DNA of 36,629 bases, from contig CALWKZ010000068.1 in assembly GCA_944381385.1 (NCBI GenBank), positions 1 through 36,629 of the forward strand. The letters run 5' to 3'. The notes beneath the pieces are model-generated. The model was not told the origin of the DNA. It made no database searches and saw nothing but the letters and a program-made list of their open reading frames with translations. Origin of the DNA: an uncultured Anaerotignum sp. (GTDB lineage Bacteria > Bacillota > Clostridia > Lachnospirales > Anaerotignaceae). Position numbers and translations under genes: made by a program. Of this stretch, positions 17,183 to 25,853 are shown piece after piece. Positions within the stretch are counted from its first letter, which is position 1; every line of letters begins with the position of its first letter.

Positions 17183-18199
17183 TTATTCCATCTCGAAATA
17201 CACAAAATATTCACCGCCGCAGATCATGCCCAAAGAAGCGCTTTCCTCCCTGCGCAGGACAAATGTCTGCGTGTCAAAGGCTTTCCCTTCTTTCACAATC
17301 TGCAAACATCTTATGGCCGCCTGATGCTCCGCCGCGCCGCCGCCGATGGTTCCCGCCAGAATGCCGCCATCTCCTACGACCATCCTGGCGCCGGCCTCTC
17401 TGGGAGCGGAGCCCGTCTTTTCCACAATCAGCGCCATGGCTCTATGCCCGTCCGCGCAAAGCGCTTCCAGCACACTTTCCTCTATGGTTTCCACAGGCAT
17501 GCTGTTTTTTTCCTGTATGATCTCCGCGGCGATACAGACAGCGATCTCCTCTGGTGTGACCGCCCCGATCTTCAGCCCAATAGGCGCATGGATGCCGTCC
17601 ACCTGCTCCTCGGAAAAACCGTCGGCAAGCAGGTTCTCTTTTGTTTTCGCTGCCTTTGTCTTGCTTCCGATCATGCCCAGATAAGCGTATTTCCGCTTCA
17701 AAATCTGCCGCACACAAAGCTCATCGGCCTGGTGCCCTCTGGTTACCACAACGTAATAATTGGCCGGTACATCGGGAATCTCCCGGAAAATATGATCGAA
17801 GCTCCCGCAGAGCACCCGGTCTGCCTCCGGAAATCTCTCCCCATGGGCAAATTCCGGACGGTCATCCGCAACGGTCACATGAAAGCCCAAAAGCCTGCCC
17901 AACTTTACCAGAGAAAGGGAAATATGCCCTCCCCCTAAAACCACCAGCCGAGGCCGCATGCCAAAGCGCTCCGTAAAGATCTTGTTTCCACCAATTTCAC
18001 AGACAGAGCCGCTTTTCCGGTCATTTATTTCCATGAACATTTTTTCTGCATACTCCCGGTCTCCTGGCGGCGCCCAAAGCACCCCCGTCTCCTGCCATAA
18101 AAACTGCATTCCCTGCTTCGGCCCATCATATATCAGTCCACTGCCGACCCAGTCCTTTTCCCGCAGGAGCCGCTTCAATTGTCTATAGGCCTCTCTCAC
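17183..18199 (-). CDS. XdhC-like molybdenum hydroxylase maturation protein (domain order swapped)
   Basis: XdhC/CoxI proteins bind molybdenum cofactor and help load its sulfurated form into xanthine dehydrogenase-type hydroxylases. The 338-residue protein holds two family parts. A Rossmann domain (about 83-245) carries RLVVLGGGHISLSL (GGGH 89-92), GMIGSKTKAAKTK and IGLKIGAVTPEEIAVCIAAE. It is followed by an XdhC_CoxI-type domain (about 255-335) with TGSAPREAGARMVV and TIGGGAAEH. In typical XdhC the XdhC_CoxI part comes first, so the order here is reversed. It starts with GTG behind AGAGGGG and overlaps the YqeC gene by 17 bases. It is the last gene of the molybdenum/selenium operon; no clear terminator follows. 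Confidence 0.85.
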   Translation of the reverse strand: MREAYRQLKRLLREKDWVGSGLIYDGPKQGMQFLWQETGVLWAPPGDREYAEKMFMEINDRKSGSVCEIGGNKIFTERFGMRPRLVVLGGGHISLSLVKLGRLLGFHVTVADDRPEFAHGERFPEADRVLCGSFDHIFREIPDVPANYYVVVTRGHQADELCVRQILKRKYAYLGMIGSKTKAAKTKENLLADGFSEEQVDGIHAPIGLKIGAVTPEEIAVCIAAEIIQEKNSMPVETIEESVLEALCADGHRAMALIVEKTGSAPREAGARMVVGDGGILAGTIGGGAAEHQAAIRCLQIVKEGKAFDTQTFVLRREESASLGMICGGEYFVYFEME

Positions 18200-18893
18200 A
18201 GGCGTTCCCCTCTTTCCTTCTATATCGATTCTCTCGCAGACTGCCCCAGGCGCAGGGCACAGAAAATCCCAAAGCGATTTTCTCTGCTCTGTCCCATCCT
18301 ATGCTGTCTGCCTGGTTCAAAAACACACATCCCGGATAGATTTTCCAAAGACCGCCGTAGCCTTTTTCCACCAGCCGCAGCAGCCCTTTTTCTGTTACTT
18401 CTTTTTCGCTGATTTCCGCAGCAGCGGCGGAAAATCGGTGGCATGCCAGCGCCCAGGACCGGCCCAATGCGGATAGTCCCGCAACCGTCACCAGAAAATC
18501 GCATTCTTCCGGCAGAACCGGCTCCTTCTCGCCCGGCAGTTTTAAGGGCATCCTTCTGGAACCGTCCGCCTCCACAAGGGCCACATCCGCCGCGAAACAA
18601 ACTTTTTTCCATACCTCCCGCGGCAGCGGCCCCATCTTTCCTTCCGGCAGACAAGTTCCCGCTATTACAAAGCCGTCTTTCGCCAGCTTTTCCAAAATCT
18701 CTTTTGTACCTTTGTCCAGCATACCATCCTTTTCCGGCGCGTACATTTTCGTTGTAGTAACTACAAGAACACGTCTGCCCCTCTGCCGGTATTCCTCCGC
18801 CAGCCGGTACAGCAGGCTGGTCTTTCCCCCGGCGCCCACGGCACAGATACAGCGGGCGGTATCCGGTATAGCCAGCGCGTCTTTTAAAAGCAT
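18183..18893 (-). CDS. yqeC: YqeC-family selenium-dependent hydroxylase accessory protein
   Basis: A 236-residue cytoplasmic NTPase-like accessory factor linked by genome context to selenium-dependent molybdenum hydroxylases. A P-loop-like CAVGAGGKTSLLYRLAEEY lies at about residues 17-35, followed by VLVVTTTKMYAP (about 42-53), ALVEADGSRRMPLK and FLVTVAGLSALGR, the pattern of the YqeC family. No membrane segment is seen. AAAGGGGCGGG precedes the ATG. It follows the DUF3343 gene by 15 bases and overlaps the XdhC-like gene by 17. The exact reaction is unknown to me. Confidence 0.87.
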   Translation of the reverse strand: MLLKDALAIPDTARCICAVGAGGKTSLLYRLAEEYRQRGRRVLVVTTTKMYAPEKDGMLDKGTKEILEKLAKDGFVIAGTCLPEGKMGPLPREVWKKVCFAADVALVEADGSRRMPLKLPGEKEPVLPEECDFLVTVAGLSALGRSWALACHRFSAAAAEISEKEVTEKGLLRLVEKGYGGLWKIYPGCVFLNQADSIGWDRAEKIALGFSVPCAWGSLRENRYRRKEGNACERGL

Positions 18894-18908
18894 AACTGCC
18901 CGCCCCTT

Positions 18909-19145
18909 TCATATGGTCAGCTCGTAAACATCCTCGTACCTCAGGCGGCATTCCAACAGCAGCCGCAGCATACTTTCCTTTTCGCTTATGGGCATACGCC
19001 AGGCCAGGCCGCACCCCGCCGTAATCTGTGTGGGAATCGGGATCAGCCTGCCGGATACCCCCGCCGCTCTTGCGGCGTCCTCCAAAGCCAGCGCCTCCGT
19101 TGTCGTATGAAAAGCCACTAAAAAACACAGCTCCTTTGGTCTCAT
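18909..19145 (-). CDS. DUF3343 small protein, putative Se/S carrier-like
   Basis: A 78-residue protein of the DUF3343 type, often found beside selenium and molybdenum hydroxylase genes. It keeps the FLVAFHTTTEALALEDAA front and the TQITAGCGLAWRMP segment whose single Cys is a candidate sulfur or selenium carrier residue. The open frame runs upstream to 19217, but I chose the ATG at 19145: it overlaps the stop of the preceding gene (ATGA) and has GGAGGA 7 bases before it. It lies immediately behind a cysteine-desulfurase-like gene, so it may accept its mobilised sulfur or selenium. That is inference. Confidence 0.8.
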   Translation of the reverse strand: MRPKELCFLVAFHTTTEALALEDAARAAGVSGRLIPIPTQITAGCGLAWRMPISEKESMLRLLLECRLRYEDVYELTI

Positions 19146-20284
19146 GTCCATTCCTCCGCAATCTCTTTTACTGCCTGAATGGCTTTCTCCACTTCTTCCT
19201 CCGTCGTAAAGTAGCAAAAACTAAAGCGCACCGCCCCCTGGGAAACTGTCCCCAGCTGCTCATGCATCAAAGGCGCGCAGTGGGCGCCACCTCTGGTGGC
19301 AATGCCGTAGCGCACCGCCAGTGCATCGCAGACCTCTTCCGAGGGATTCTCTCCGATATTCAGCGCCACAATGGGCGCCCGTTCTGCGGCGGTAAAATCG
19401 CCGTACACCTTTACCTGTGGGATTTCACATACGCCTTCGTAAAAACGCCGCATCCGCTGCTGCTCCCGTTTCCGGATAGCCGCAAGACCTGTTTCCTGTA
19501 TCCAGTCCAGTGATGCCGATAGACCGGCGATTCCGTGACCATTCAATGTTCCGGCCTCCAGCCGGGTAGGCATCTGGCTGGGATGGGTCCTGCTGTAGCT
19601 TTGGACGCCGCTGCCGCCTACACAAAAGCTGGGGATTTCCAAGCCCTTCCGCACACAAAGGCCGCCGGTCCCCTGCGGGCCCAGCAGAGATTTATGGCCC
19701 GTAAAGCAAAGAACGTCGATACACATTTCCTCCATATCCAAAGGAAAGACACCCGCTGTCTGGGAGGCATCCACCACAAAGAGAATCCCTCTCTCCCGGC
19801 AGAACCTGCCGATACGTCTAATGTCCACCACATTTCCCGTCAGATTCGAGGCATGGGTACATACAATGCCTTTCGTATTCGGCCGCACCGCCTCCTCCAG
19901 CATGTCATAGCGTACCGTTCCTTTCTCATCGCAGGGAATGACGGTCAGTTCCATGCCTTCCGTTTCCTCTCGGTACAAGGGGCGCAGCACGCTGTTATGC
20001 TCCATGGCCGTAGTGATGACATGGTCACCTTTTCCAAAAAGCCCGCTGATGGCAATGTTCAAACTCTGGGTGGAATTTGACGTGAACGCCACCTGTGCCG
20101 GGTCATCCATACCGAAAAGGGCCGCCAGTTTTTTTCTGGCGCCAAATATGGTACGGGAAGAAGTCAGTGAAATCTCATGGCCGCTCCTGCCGCTATTGCC
20201 CATATGCAGCATGGCCTCATATACGGCCTCCGCCACCTGCTTTGGTTTATGGTAGCTTGTCGCCGCGCTGTCCAGATAGATCAT
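19142..20284 (-). CDS. Class V aminotransferase, cysteine desulfurase-like
   Basis: A PLP enzyme of about 380 residues expected to release sulfur or selenium from cysteine or selenocysteine. Seen are LDSAATSYHKP at the front, EHNSVLRPL, HASNLTGNVVDI, VVDASQTAGVFPLD, the PLP lysine in FTGHKSLLGPQG (K198) and a catalytic-type Cys in RGGAHCAP (C336). This short form with an HCAP loop is the one usually encoded in selenium-dependent molybdenum hydroxylase clusters. The frame extends upstream to 20392, but the ATG at 20284 overlaps the ModC stop (ATGA) and starts exactly at the family's MIYLDSAAT. The likely role is supplying S or Se for the hydroxylase cofactor or for YedF/DUF3343 partners. Confidence 0.88.
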   Translation of the reverse strand: MIYLDSAATSYHKPKQVAEAVYEAMLHMGNSGRSGHEISLTSSRTIFGARKKLAALFGMDDPAQVAFTSNSTQSLNIAISGLFGKGDHVITTAMEHNSVLRPLYREETEGMELTVIPCDEKGTVRYDMLEEAVRPNTKGIVCTHASNLTGNVVDIRRIGRFCRERGILFVVDASQTAGVFPLDMEEMCIDVLCFTGHKSLLGPQGTGGLCVRKGLEIPSFCVGGSGVQSYSRTHPSQMPTRLEAGTLNGHGIAGLSASLDWIQETGLAAIRKREQQRMRRFYEGVCEIPQVKVYGDFTAAERAPIVALNIGENPSEEVCDALAVRYGIATRGGAHCAPLMHEQLGTVSQGAVRFSFCYFTTEEEVEKAIQAVKEIAEEWT

Positions 20285-20988
20285 ACGCTCACCCCCTGTA
20301 TCAATAATTTCCCTTCCGCCGTCTGCGGATCTGCAAAAATCTGTTTCGTTTCCCCCAGCTCCGCCATATGCCCCGCCTCCATGACCATGCATTTCTGGGT
20401 CAGACGGAAAATTTCTTCTTTATTATGGGAAACAAGTATGGAAATGCCGCCGAAGCTCTCCAGCACATCCCGCACCTCCCGTTCCATTTCCTGCCGCAGA
20501 AAACTGTCCAGAGCGGAAAAAGGCTCGTCCAGAAGGATAACGGAAGGCCGGGCCGCCAGCATCCGTGCCATGGCCGTCCGCTGCTGCTGTCCGCCGGAAA
20601 GCAGAGAGGGATACTGTTCCGCCACCTCCTCCAGATAAAACCGTTCCAGCATATCCCGAATCACCTTGGCGTCTTTTTTTCCTCCCATGGCAAAGGCGAT
20701 ATTTTCCCGAACGGTCATATTGGGAAAAAGAGCGTAGTTCTGGAACAAGTAACCGATCTTCCGTTCCTGCGGTTTTTTCCAGACCTTTCCGCCGCTGTCA
20801 AACAGCGCTTTACCGTCCAGAAGTATCCTGCCCCTGTCCGGACGCAGAATCCCCGCCAGGCACCGCAGTGTGACGCTCTTGCCGCAGCCGCTGCGTCCCA
20901 AAATGCCCAGCACCTCATTTTCCAGATCCAAGGAAATTTCGATGGTCTCTGTTTTTACTTTTTTCGTAAACTCTGCCTGTAATCTCAA
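20281..20988 (-). CDS. modC: Molybdate ABC transporter ATP-binding protein (short, no TOBE domain)
   Basis: Energises molybdate uptake with ModA and ModB. The 235-residue protein has Walker A GRSGCGKS, a Q-loop in GYLFQNYALFPNMTV, signature LSGGQQQRTAMARML, Walker B VILLDEPFSALD and the switch His in VSHNKEE. It ends about 15 residues after AELGETKQIFADP and lacks the C-terminal TOBE/Mop domain of full-length ModC (about 350 residues). Molybdate feedback by that domain is therefore absent. The start is TTG at 20988, overlapping the ModB stop as TTGA. The stop overlaps the next gene's ATG. Confidence 0.88.
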   Translation of the reverse strand: MRLQAEFTKKVKTETIEISLDLENEVLGILGRSGCGKSVTLRCLAGILRPDRGRILLDGKALFDSGGKVWKKPQERKIGYLFQNYALFPNMTVRENIAFAMGGKKDAKVIRDMLERFYLEEVAEQYPSLLSGGQQQRTAMARMLAARPSVILLDEPFSALDSFLRQEMEREVRDVLESFGGISILVSHNKEEIFRLTQKCMVMEAGHMAELGETKQIFADPQTAEGKLLIQGVSV

Positions 20989-21659
20989 AAGCCGTCGTCC
21001 TCCCCCCGGTATTTTTTCTTCTCAAAATAATTAATGCCAATGATGGCCAGCGCGGACAATGCCACGATCACCAGTGACCAGGCATAGGCTGTCTGCCGGT
21101 TGCCGCCCTGGACCGCTGTATACACCGCTAAGGCCATGGTCTGGGTCTTTCCCGGGATATTGCCGGCAATCATGATGGTAGCGCCGAACTCCCCCATGGC
21201 TCTTGCAAAGGCCAATATGGTTCCGGCCAGCATACCACTGCGGCAGTTGGGCAGAATCACCCGGAAAAATATCTTCTTTTCACTGGCGCCCAAAGTCCGC
21301 GCCGCGTATATCAGCTGTCTGTCCATGGCTTCCATGGCTCCCCGTACCGCCCGGTACATCAAAGGGAAGGAAACCACAAAGGCCGCCGCCACAGCTCCCC
21401 GCAGGGAAAAAATGAAGGGCAGGCCAATTTCATTGAAAAACCGGCCTATGGGACTGTTTTTTCCCAATAGGATCAGCAGGAAAAAGCCCGTGACCGTAGG
21501 CGGCAGTACCAAAGGCAGCGTAAGCACCGCATCGGCAAAGGGCCTGAGGCGCCGCAGCTTCATGACGCCATAGGCAAGCAGCGTGCCCAGCACCACAGAA
21601 CAGACCGTCGCGCAGAAGGCCACGGTTACAGACAGCCAAAGGGGCGAAAGATCCGTCAT
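20985..21659 (-). CDS. modB: Molybdate ABC transporter permease
   Basis: The membrane channel of the molybdate importer, 224 residues, with about five to six helices (first at 7-30). The coupling loop that docks on ModC is clear: AARTLGASEKKIFFRVILPNCRSG carries the EAA-type Gly in the middle of the chain, followed by GTILAFARAMGEFGATIMIAG, a strong ModB mark. GGGAGGG lies 7 bases before the ATG. It is flanked by ModA and ModC genes in the order A-B-C. Confidence 0.93.
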   Translation of the reverse strand: MTDLSPLWLSVTVAFCATVCSVVLGTLLAYGVMKLRRLRPFADAVLTLPLVLPPTVTGFFLLILLGKNSPIGRFFNEIGLPFIFSLRGAVAAAFVVSFPLMYRAVRGAMEAMDRQLIYAARTLGASEKKIFFRVILPNCRSGMLAGTILAFARAMGEFGATIMIAGNIPGKTQTMALAVYTAVQGGNRQTAYAWSLVIVALSALAIIGINYFEKKKYRGEDDGF

Positions 21660-21674
21660 GGAACCGCCCTCCCT

Positions 21675-22466
21675 TTATGCCAAAAAGGTGAAGCCGTAAG
21701 AAGCGAATACTTCCCCCGCTTCTTCACTGGTCAGAAAATCCAGAAAAGCCTGGGCGCCTTCCGGATTCGCGCAGTCTTTGATAACAGCCGCGGGGTAAAG
21801 CACCTGAGGGCCGCCTTCCGGCGCACCGCAAATGACCTGTACGGCATCGCTGGTCTTTGCATCGGTGGCATAGACTACGCCGCACTCCGCTTCGCCCGCT
21901 TCTACCCAAGCCAGCACCTCTCTTACATTGCTGGCAAATACTGCCTGTGCCGCTACATCATCCCAAATACCTAAATTTGTAAAAATCTCCTGGGCATATT
22001 TCCCGGCAGGTACGCTTTCTGCCTCTCCCAGGGCAATGATGGGCCCGTTTTCCAGAATAGTTTCAAAAGAAGTCACCTTGCTTTCGCCTTCCGGCGCGAT
22101 CAAAACGATCTCATTTTCCAGAACGTCCTTTCTTGTGGCCGCGTCAATGAGCCCCTGCTCCTCCAAAGCGTCCATATTGCTTTCCGCCGCGGAGAAGAAC
22201 AGATCCACCGGTGCGCCTTCCTCGATCTGGGCCTGCAAAGCGCCGCTGCCGCCAAAGGTGAAGGAAATCTCCGCATCGGGGTGTTCCTCCCGGAATGTTT
22301 CCGCCAACTCATTCAGCACATCCGTCAGGCTGGCCGCTGCGGAAACCGTCACAGCGCCTACCGCCGTTTCCTGTTCCTCTGTGCCTTCTTCCTGACCGCC
22401 GCAGCCTGCCAGCATCCCCGCTGTCAGCGCCAAGGCCAAGGCCCAAATACCAAATTTCTTTTTCAT
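21675..22466 (-). CDS. modA: Molybdate-binding lipoprotein
   Basis: The extracytoplasmic molybdate receptor, about 263 residues. The signal peptide ends in a lipobox LAGC with the lipidated Cys at 22. The body has VTVSAAASLTDVLNELAETF, FTFGGSGALQAQIEEGAPVD and LFFSAAESNMDALEEQG, where small Ser/Ala loops bind the oxyanion, and later VWYATDAKTS-like VVYATDAKTS and YPAAVIKD near the end. I chose the ATG at 22466 rather than the frame's start at 22493 because AGGAGG lies 8 bases before it and it begins a standard signal peptide. The gap to the MogA gene is 14 bases. Confidence 0.93.
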   Translation of the reverse strand: MKKKFGIWALALALTAGMLAGCGGQEEGTEEQETAVGAVTVSAAASLTDVLNELAETFREEHPDAEISFTFGGSGALQAQIEEGAPVDLFFSAAESNMDALEEQGLIDAATRKDVLENEIVLIAPEGESKVTSFETILENGPIIALGEAESVPAGKYAQEIFTNLGIWDDVAAQAVFASNVREVLAWVEAGEAECGVVYATDAKTSDAVQVICGAPEGGPQVLYPAAVIKDCANPEGAQAFLDFLTSEEAGEVFASYGFTFLA

Positions 22467-22480
22467 ATGTATTTCCTCCT

Positions 22481-22969
22481 TTACCGCGCGCATTCTCCCG
22501 CGCTTCCCGTCAAAATATCCAGTCCATGTCCCAATGCCGGAAGTATCGCTTCCAGATTCTCCTGCACCGCTTTGGGGCTGCCCGGCAGATTCACGATCAA
22601 CGTCTTTTTCCGTATGACCGAAACGCCGCGGCTGAGCATAGCTCTGGGCGTAATGGCCAAAGACGCCGCCCGCATGGCTTCGCTGAAGCCGGGGACTTGA
22701 CGCTCCCCAATATCCAGCGTCGCCTCCGGTGTCCAGTCTCTGGGGGAGAACCCTGTGCCGCCGGTAGTCAGAATCAGATCTGCCCGACCTTCGTCGCAGA
22801 GCTCCGCCATGGTTCGAGAAAGCAGCGCCCGCTCGTCCGGCAATATTTTCGTTTCCACAACGAAATATCCCGCTTCCTCCATTATCTTCGCCGCCGCAGG
22901 CCCGCTGAGGTCCTCTCTTGTGCCCGCTGCGCCTTTATCACTTGCTGTCAGTATGGCTACCCGGTACAA
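22481..22969 (-). CDS. mogA: Molybdopterin adenylyltransferase (MogA/MoaB family)
   Basis: Activates molybdopterin by adenylation before metal insertion. The 162-residue protein shows the MogA/MoaB fold marks: AILTASDKGAAGTREDLSG at the front, LILTTGGTGFSPRDWTPEAT (about 65-84), AITPRAMLSRGVSVIRKKT and IVNLPGSPKAV. A TTG at 22969 is the best start; no in-frame ATG or GTG fits. The start lies 32 bases inside the preceding MOSC gene. MogA and MoaB are hard to separate by eye. Confidence 0.88.
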   Translation of the reverse strand: MYRVAILTASDKGAAGTREDLSGPAAAKIMEEAGYFVVETKILPDERALLSRTMAELCDEGRADLILTTGGTGFSPRDWTPEATLDIGERQVPGFSEAMRAASLAITPRAMLSRGVSVIRKKTLIVNLPGSPKAVQENLEAILPALGHGLDILTGSAGECAR

Positions 22970-23390
22970 TGTCTATCTCATCTCCTGTCTGAATGGTGCC
23001 GCCGTGCAGGACTCTGGCAAATACGCCTTCTCTGGGCATGATGCAGTCCCCGACAGCCTGGAATATTTCACAATGGCTGTGACATTCCTTCCCAATCTGT
23101 GTCATTTCCAAAAGAACCTCCCCGCAGGAAAGCCGGGTCCCCACCGGAAGCTCCTTAAAATCAATGCCGGATACAAGCAGGTTTTCCCCGAAAGCGCCGT
23201 CCGCAACGGTTACGCCCTTTTTCTCAAAGGCACGTACCTTCTCATAGGAAAGAAGGCTCACCTGCCTGTGCCAGTTCCCGCCATGGGCATCTCCTTCCAG
23301 GCCAAAGTTCTCCACCAGCCGTACCCGGCCTACATTTTTCTTCTGTGTACCCCGTTTTTCACTGATGCACACAGCCATGATCTTTCCCAT
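22938..23390 (-). CDS. MOSC-domain protein
   Basis: A 150-residue stand-alone MOSC domain. MOSC domains bind molybdenum cofactor and handle its sulfur, as in the C-terminus of Moco sulfurase. Seen are VENFGLEGDAHGGNWHRQVSLLS with the conserved GDAH, GAFGENLLVSGIDF, PVGTRLSCGEVLLEMTQIGKECH with the candidate catalytic Cys in GKEC, and MPREGVFARVLHGG. It lies between MoaA and MogA genes and overlaps MogA by 32 bases. In this operon it may carry S- or Se-loaded cofactor to the hydroxylase. That role is inferred. Confidence 0.9.
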   Translation of the reverse strand: MGKIMAVCISEKRGTQKKNVGRVRLVENFGLEGDAHGGNWHRQVSLLSYEKVRAFEKKGVTVADGAFGENLLVSGIDFKELPVGTRLSCGEVLLEMTQIGKECHSHCEIFQAVGDCIMPREGVFARVLHGGTIQTGDEIDIVPGSHTDSK

Positions 23391-23391
23391 A

Positions 23392-24348
23392 TTATCCTCC
23401 TATTTTCCACATAGGACGGCTTTCGTCAGTGGTATGGCCGTCCCTGGGTTTTTGCAGAATACGCTCCCGCAGTACCTCCTGTATTTCCTCCGGCTCCGCG
23501 CCGCCGCGCACCAATTCTCTCAAGTCTCTATCCACCGGATGATGGAGGCAGAGTTTCAGTTTTCCTTCGGCTGTGACTCGGATACGGTTGCAGCTTTGGC
23601 AAAAGCTGCGGCTCACAGGACTGATAAAGCCAATCCGTCCTTTGAAATGGGCATTGGTGTAATAGACCGCCGGGCCTTCCCGGTCGTCCTGCTCCGTCCG
23701 AACAAATTTGCCGTAAACTGCTTCCAGCCGCTTCCGAACGGTTTCGTTTTCTACCGGCGGAAAGGCGGAACCTTCCCCAATGGGCATCATTTCGATGAAA
23801 CGCACCTCTATGGGATATGCCTTTGCCAATTCTGCCAAATGGAGCAGCTCTGTTTCGTTCTCTCCGGCCACGGGCACACAATTTACCTTGACCGGCAGGC
23901 CCGCTCTGCCGCAGGCTTTCAGCCCTTCCAGCGCGTCAGCGAGTACATCCCGTCTGGTGAGTCTGCAATACTGCTTTGCGTCCAGACTGTCTATACTCAC
24001 ATTGACGCCGGACAGCCCTGCTTTTTTCAGTTTTTCCGCAAGAGGCGCCAGATGGACGCCATTGCTTGTCATGACTACCCTTTCAATGCCCGGGATATGG
24101 GAAATGGCTTCCACCAGCTCCACAACATCCTCCCGCATCAGCGGCTCCCCGCCGGTAATACGGATTTTGCGTATTCCCGCCAGCGCCGCGCCCTCGCAGA
24201 GTCTTGTCCATTCAGCCAATGTCAGCAGCTCTTCTTTTGGCAGAAAGCTCTGCTGTTCCTCTTTCATACAGTAAATACATCGCAGATTGCAGCGGTCTGT
24301 GACGGAAATCCGCAGATAATCAATAGTCCTTCCAAATCTGTCAGTCAT
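23392..24348 (-). CDS. moaA: GTP 3',8-cyclase MoaA (radical SAM)
   Basis: The first step of molybdenum cofactor synthesis, turning GTP into 3',8-cyclo-dihydro-GTP with SAM. The 318-residue form starting at 24348 has the radical SAM cluster motif CNLRCIYC (C20, C24, C27), [12 protein letters not shown] for SAM binding, and [10 protein letters not shown] second cluster site is at the C-terminal half, in [20 protein letters not shown] (C-X2-C-X13-C). The frame extends five codons up to a GTG at 24363. I prefer ATG 24348, which overlaps the end of MoaC by eight bases and has GGGGAG about 11 bases before it. Confidence 0.95.
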   Translation of the reverse strand: MTDRFGRTIDYLRISVTDRCNLRCIYCMKEEQQSFLPKEELLTLAEWTRLCEGAALAGIRKIRITGGEPLMREDVVELVEAISHIPGIERVVMTSNGVHLAPLAEKLKKAGLSGVNVSIDSLDAKQYCRLTRRDVLADALEGLKACGRAGLPVKVNCVPVAGENETELLHLAELAKAYPIEVRFIEMMPIGEGSAFPPVENETVRKRLEAVYGKFVRTEQDDREGPAVYYTNAHFKGRIGFISPVSRSFCQSCNRIRVTAEGKLKLCLHHPVDRDLRELVRGGAEPEEIQEVLRERILQKPRDGHTTDESRPMWKIGG

Positions 24349-24817
24349 AATGATACTCCCCACTCTTTCCGCCGCTTTTTTCCCACAGCCGAATGTCAGT
24401 CATGACCATGGAGCGGTCCAGAGCCTTGCACATATCGTAGATTGTCAGAAGCGTGATCTGCACCCCTGTCAGCGCCTCCATTTCCACGCCGGTTTTCCCT
24501 ACGGTCTTTACGGTACAGATGGCCTCGACCTCACAGCTTTCGGGATACAGGGCAAAATCCACGCTGCATTTTGTCAGTGCCAGCAGATGACAGAGCGGAA
24601 TCAGTTCCCAGGTACGTTTGGCCGCCATGATGCCCGCCGTTCTGGCAATACCCAGCACATCTCCCTTTGCCATAGAGCCTGCCTGTATTTTCTCGAACAC
24701 TTCCCGGCTGACGCGGATTCTTCCTTTCGCCACCGCCAGCCGCTCTGTCTCCGCCTTGCCGCCGACGTCCACCATATGCGCCTTGCCGTCTTTGTCAAAA
24801 TGCGTCAGTTCTCCCAT
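24341..24817 (-). CDS. moaC: Cyclic pyranopterin monophosphate synthase MoaC
   Basis: Converts the MoaA product to cyclic pyranopterin monophosphate. The 158-residue protein is full length: [18 protein letters not shown] at the front, [55 protein letters not shown] and [19 protein letters not shown] are all near consensus. The frame continues upstream to 24892, but AAGGAGG lies 8 bases before the ATG at 24817. It has a 13-base gap to the MoeA-like gene and overlaps MoaA. Confidence 0.95.
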   Translation of the reverse strand: MGELTHFDKDGKAHMVDVGGKAETERLAVAKGRIRVSREVFEKIQAGSMAKGDVLGIARTAGIMAAKRTWELIPLCHLLALTKCSVDFALYPESCEVEAICTVKTVGKTGVEMEALTGVQITLLTIYDMCKALDRSMVMTDIRLWEKSGGKSGEYHYD

Positions 24818-24830
24818 GCGCACCGCCTCC

Positions 24831-25853
24831 TTACTGTCCAAAGCCGCAGTCCGGATAGGTGCAGACGGAGCAGTTCTGGCACTGTCCGCCATGGGCCATT
24901 TTTATAAAGTCCTGACGGGTCAGCTTTTCTCCTGTCAGCAGTCTGGGCACCGCCAGATCGAATACTGTCCGCTTGGCGTACATGACACATCCGGGCAGGC
25001 CCACCACCGGCTTTCCCTGTACATAGGCCAGCATGAACATAGCCCCCGGCAGTACCGGCGTACCATAGGTCACTACCTCGTCGGCACAGGCACGGATAGC
25101 CGACGGCGTCATATCATCCGGGTCTACGGACATGCCTCCGGTTACCTGCACCATATCCGCGCCTTTCGCCAAAAAGTCGAAAATAGCCTGTGTAATGGCT
25201 TCGGGCTCGTCCCCGGGAAATACCTGCCCCAGGATGGTTGCTCCTACTTCCGCCGCTTTCTGTTCCAAAACAGGTCCGAACTGGTCGGCAATTCTGCCGG
25301 AAACGATTTCGGAGCCTGTGGTGACAATGCCGATCTTGGCCGGAAGGAAGGGCCTTACCTCTACCAAAGGGCGCCCGCTTTCCCTGCAAATCTTTTCAAA
25401 CCTCTCCAGCACTTCCTCCTTTACCGCCAGAGGAATCACCCGTGTGGCGGCAAGGAGTTTCCCCTTCGTCACCTGCTTGTTGCCGTGAATGGTCGCAAAA
25501 CAGATCTCATCGTCTCCATTGACCGCGTAAAGGGTATCCAAATCGACTTTCAGTACACCGTCACAGGCGGCGCGCAGTTCGATCTTGCCTTCCTTCACCT
25601 CGCTGAACACAATATTTTCTCCGGCCGCCGCCTGTACCATCCGCAGGGCCGCGTCGTTTTCATGCACATATCCCTGGGACAGATCCCATACATAAATATG
25701 GCGCTTGCCCAGATCCAGCAGCTTCTCAATATCCTCTTTCTGTATCACATGGCCCTTGGCAAAGGCCCTGCCCTTGAATTTTCCCGGCACAATCTCCGTG
25801 ATATCATGGCAGAGCACCATGCCAACGGCGTCCTCTACTCTTACTTTTTCCAT
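24831..25853 (-). CDS. MoeA-like molybdopterin-binding protein with C-terminal Cys cluster
   Basis: A 340-residue protein related to MoeA/MogA-type molybdopterin-binding domains, probably used for cofactor metal insertion or handling in the selenium-dependent pathway. The molybdopterin-binding core is at about 165-320: [48 protein letters not shown] and [22 protein letters not shown]. The C-terminus carries C325, C328, C331 and C336 (CQNCSVC then PDC), a cluster able to bind metal or Fe-S. This is shorter than classical MoeA (about 400 residues) and the front half differs. The ATG at 25853 has AGAGGGAG ahead and overlaps YqeB by 13 bases. Confidence 0.8.
   Translation of the reverse strand: MEKVRVEDAVGMVLCHDITEIVPGKFKGRAFAKGHVIQKEDIEKLLDLGKRHIYVWDLSQGYVHENDAALRMVQAAAGENIVFSEVKEGKIELRAACDGVLKVDLDTLYAVNGDDEICFATIHGNKQVTKGKLLAATRVIPLAVKEEVLERFEKICRESGRPLVEVRPFLPAKIGIVTTGSEIVSGRIADQFGPVLEQKAAEVGATILGQVFPGDEPEAITQAIFDFLAKGADMVQVTGGMSVDPDDMTPSAIRACADEVVTYGTPVLPGAMFMLAYVQGKPVVGLPGCVMYAKRTVFDLAVPRLLTGEKLTRQDFIKMAHGGQCQNCSVCTYPDCGFGQ

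Noticed and set aside
23970..23990. GGACGCAAAGC on the minus strand
   Set aside because: It encodes SLDAKQ in MoaA and no P2 or P3 helix surrounds it.
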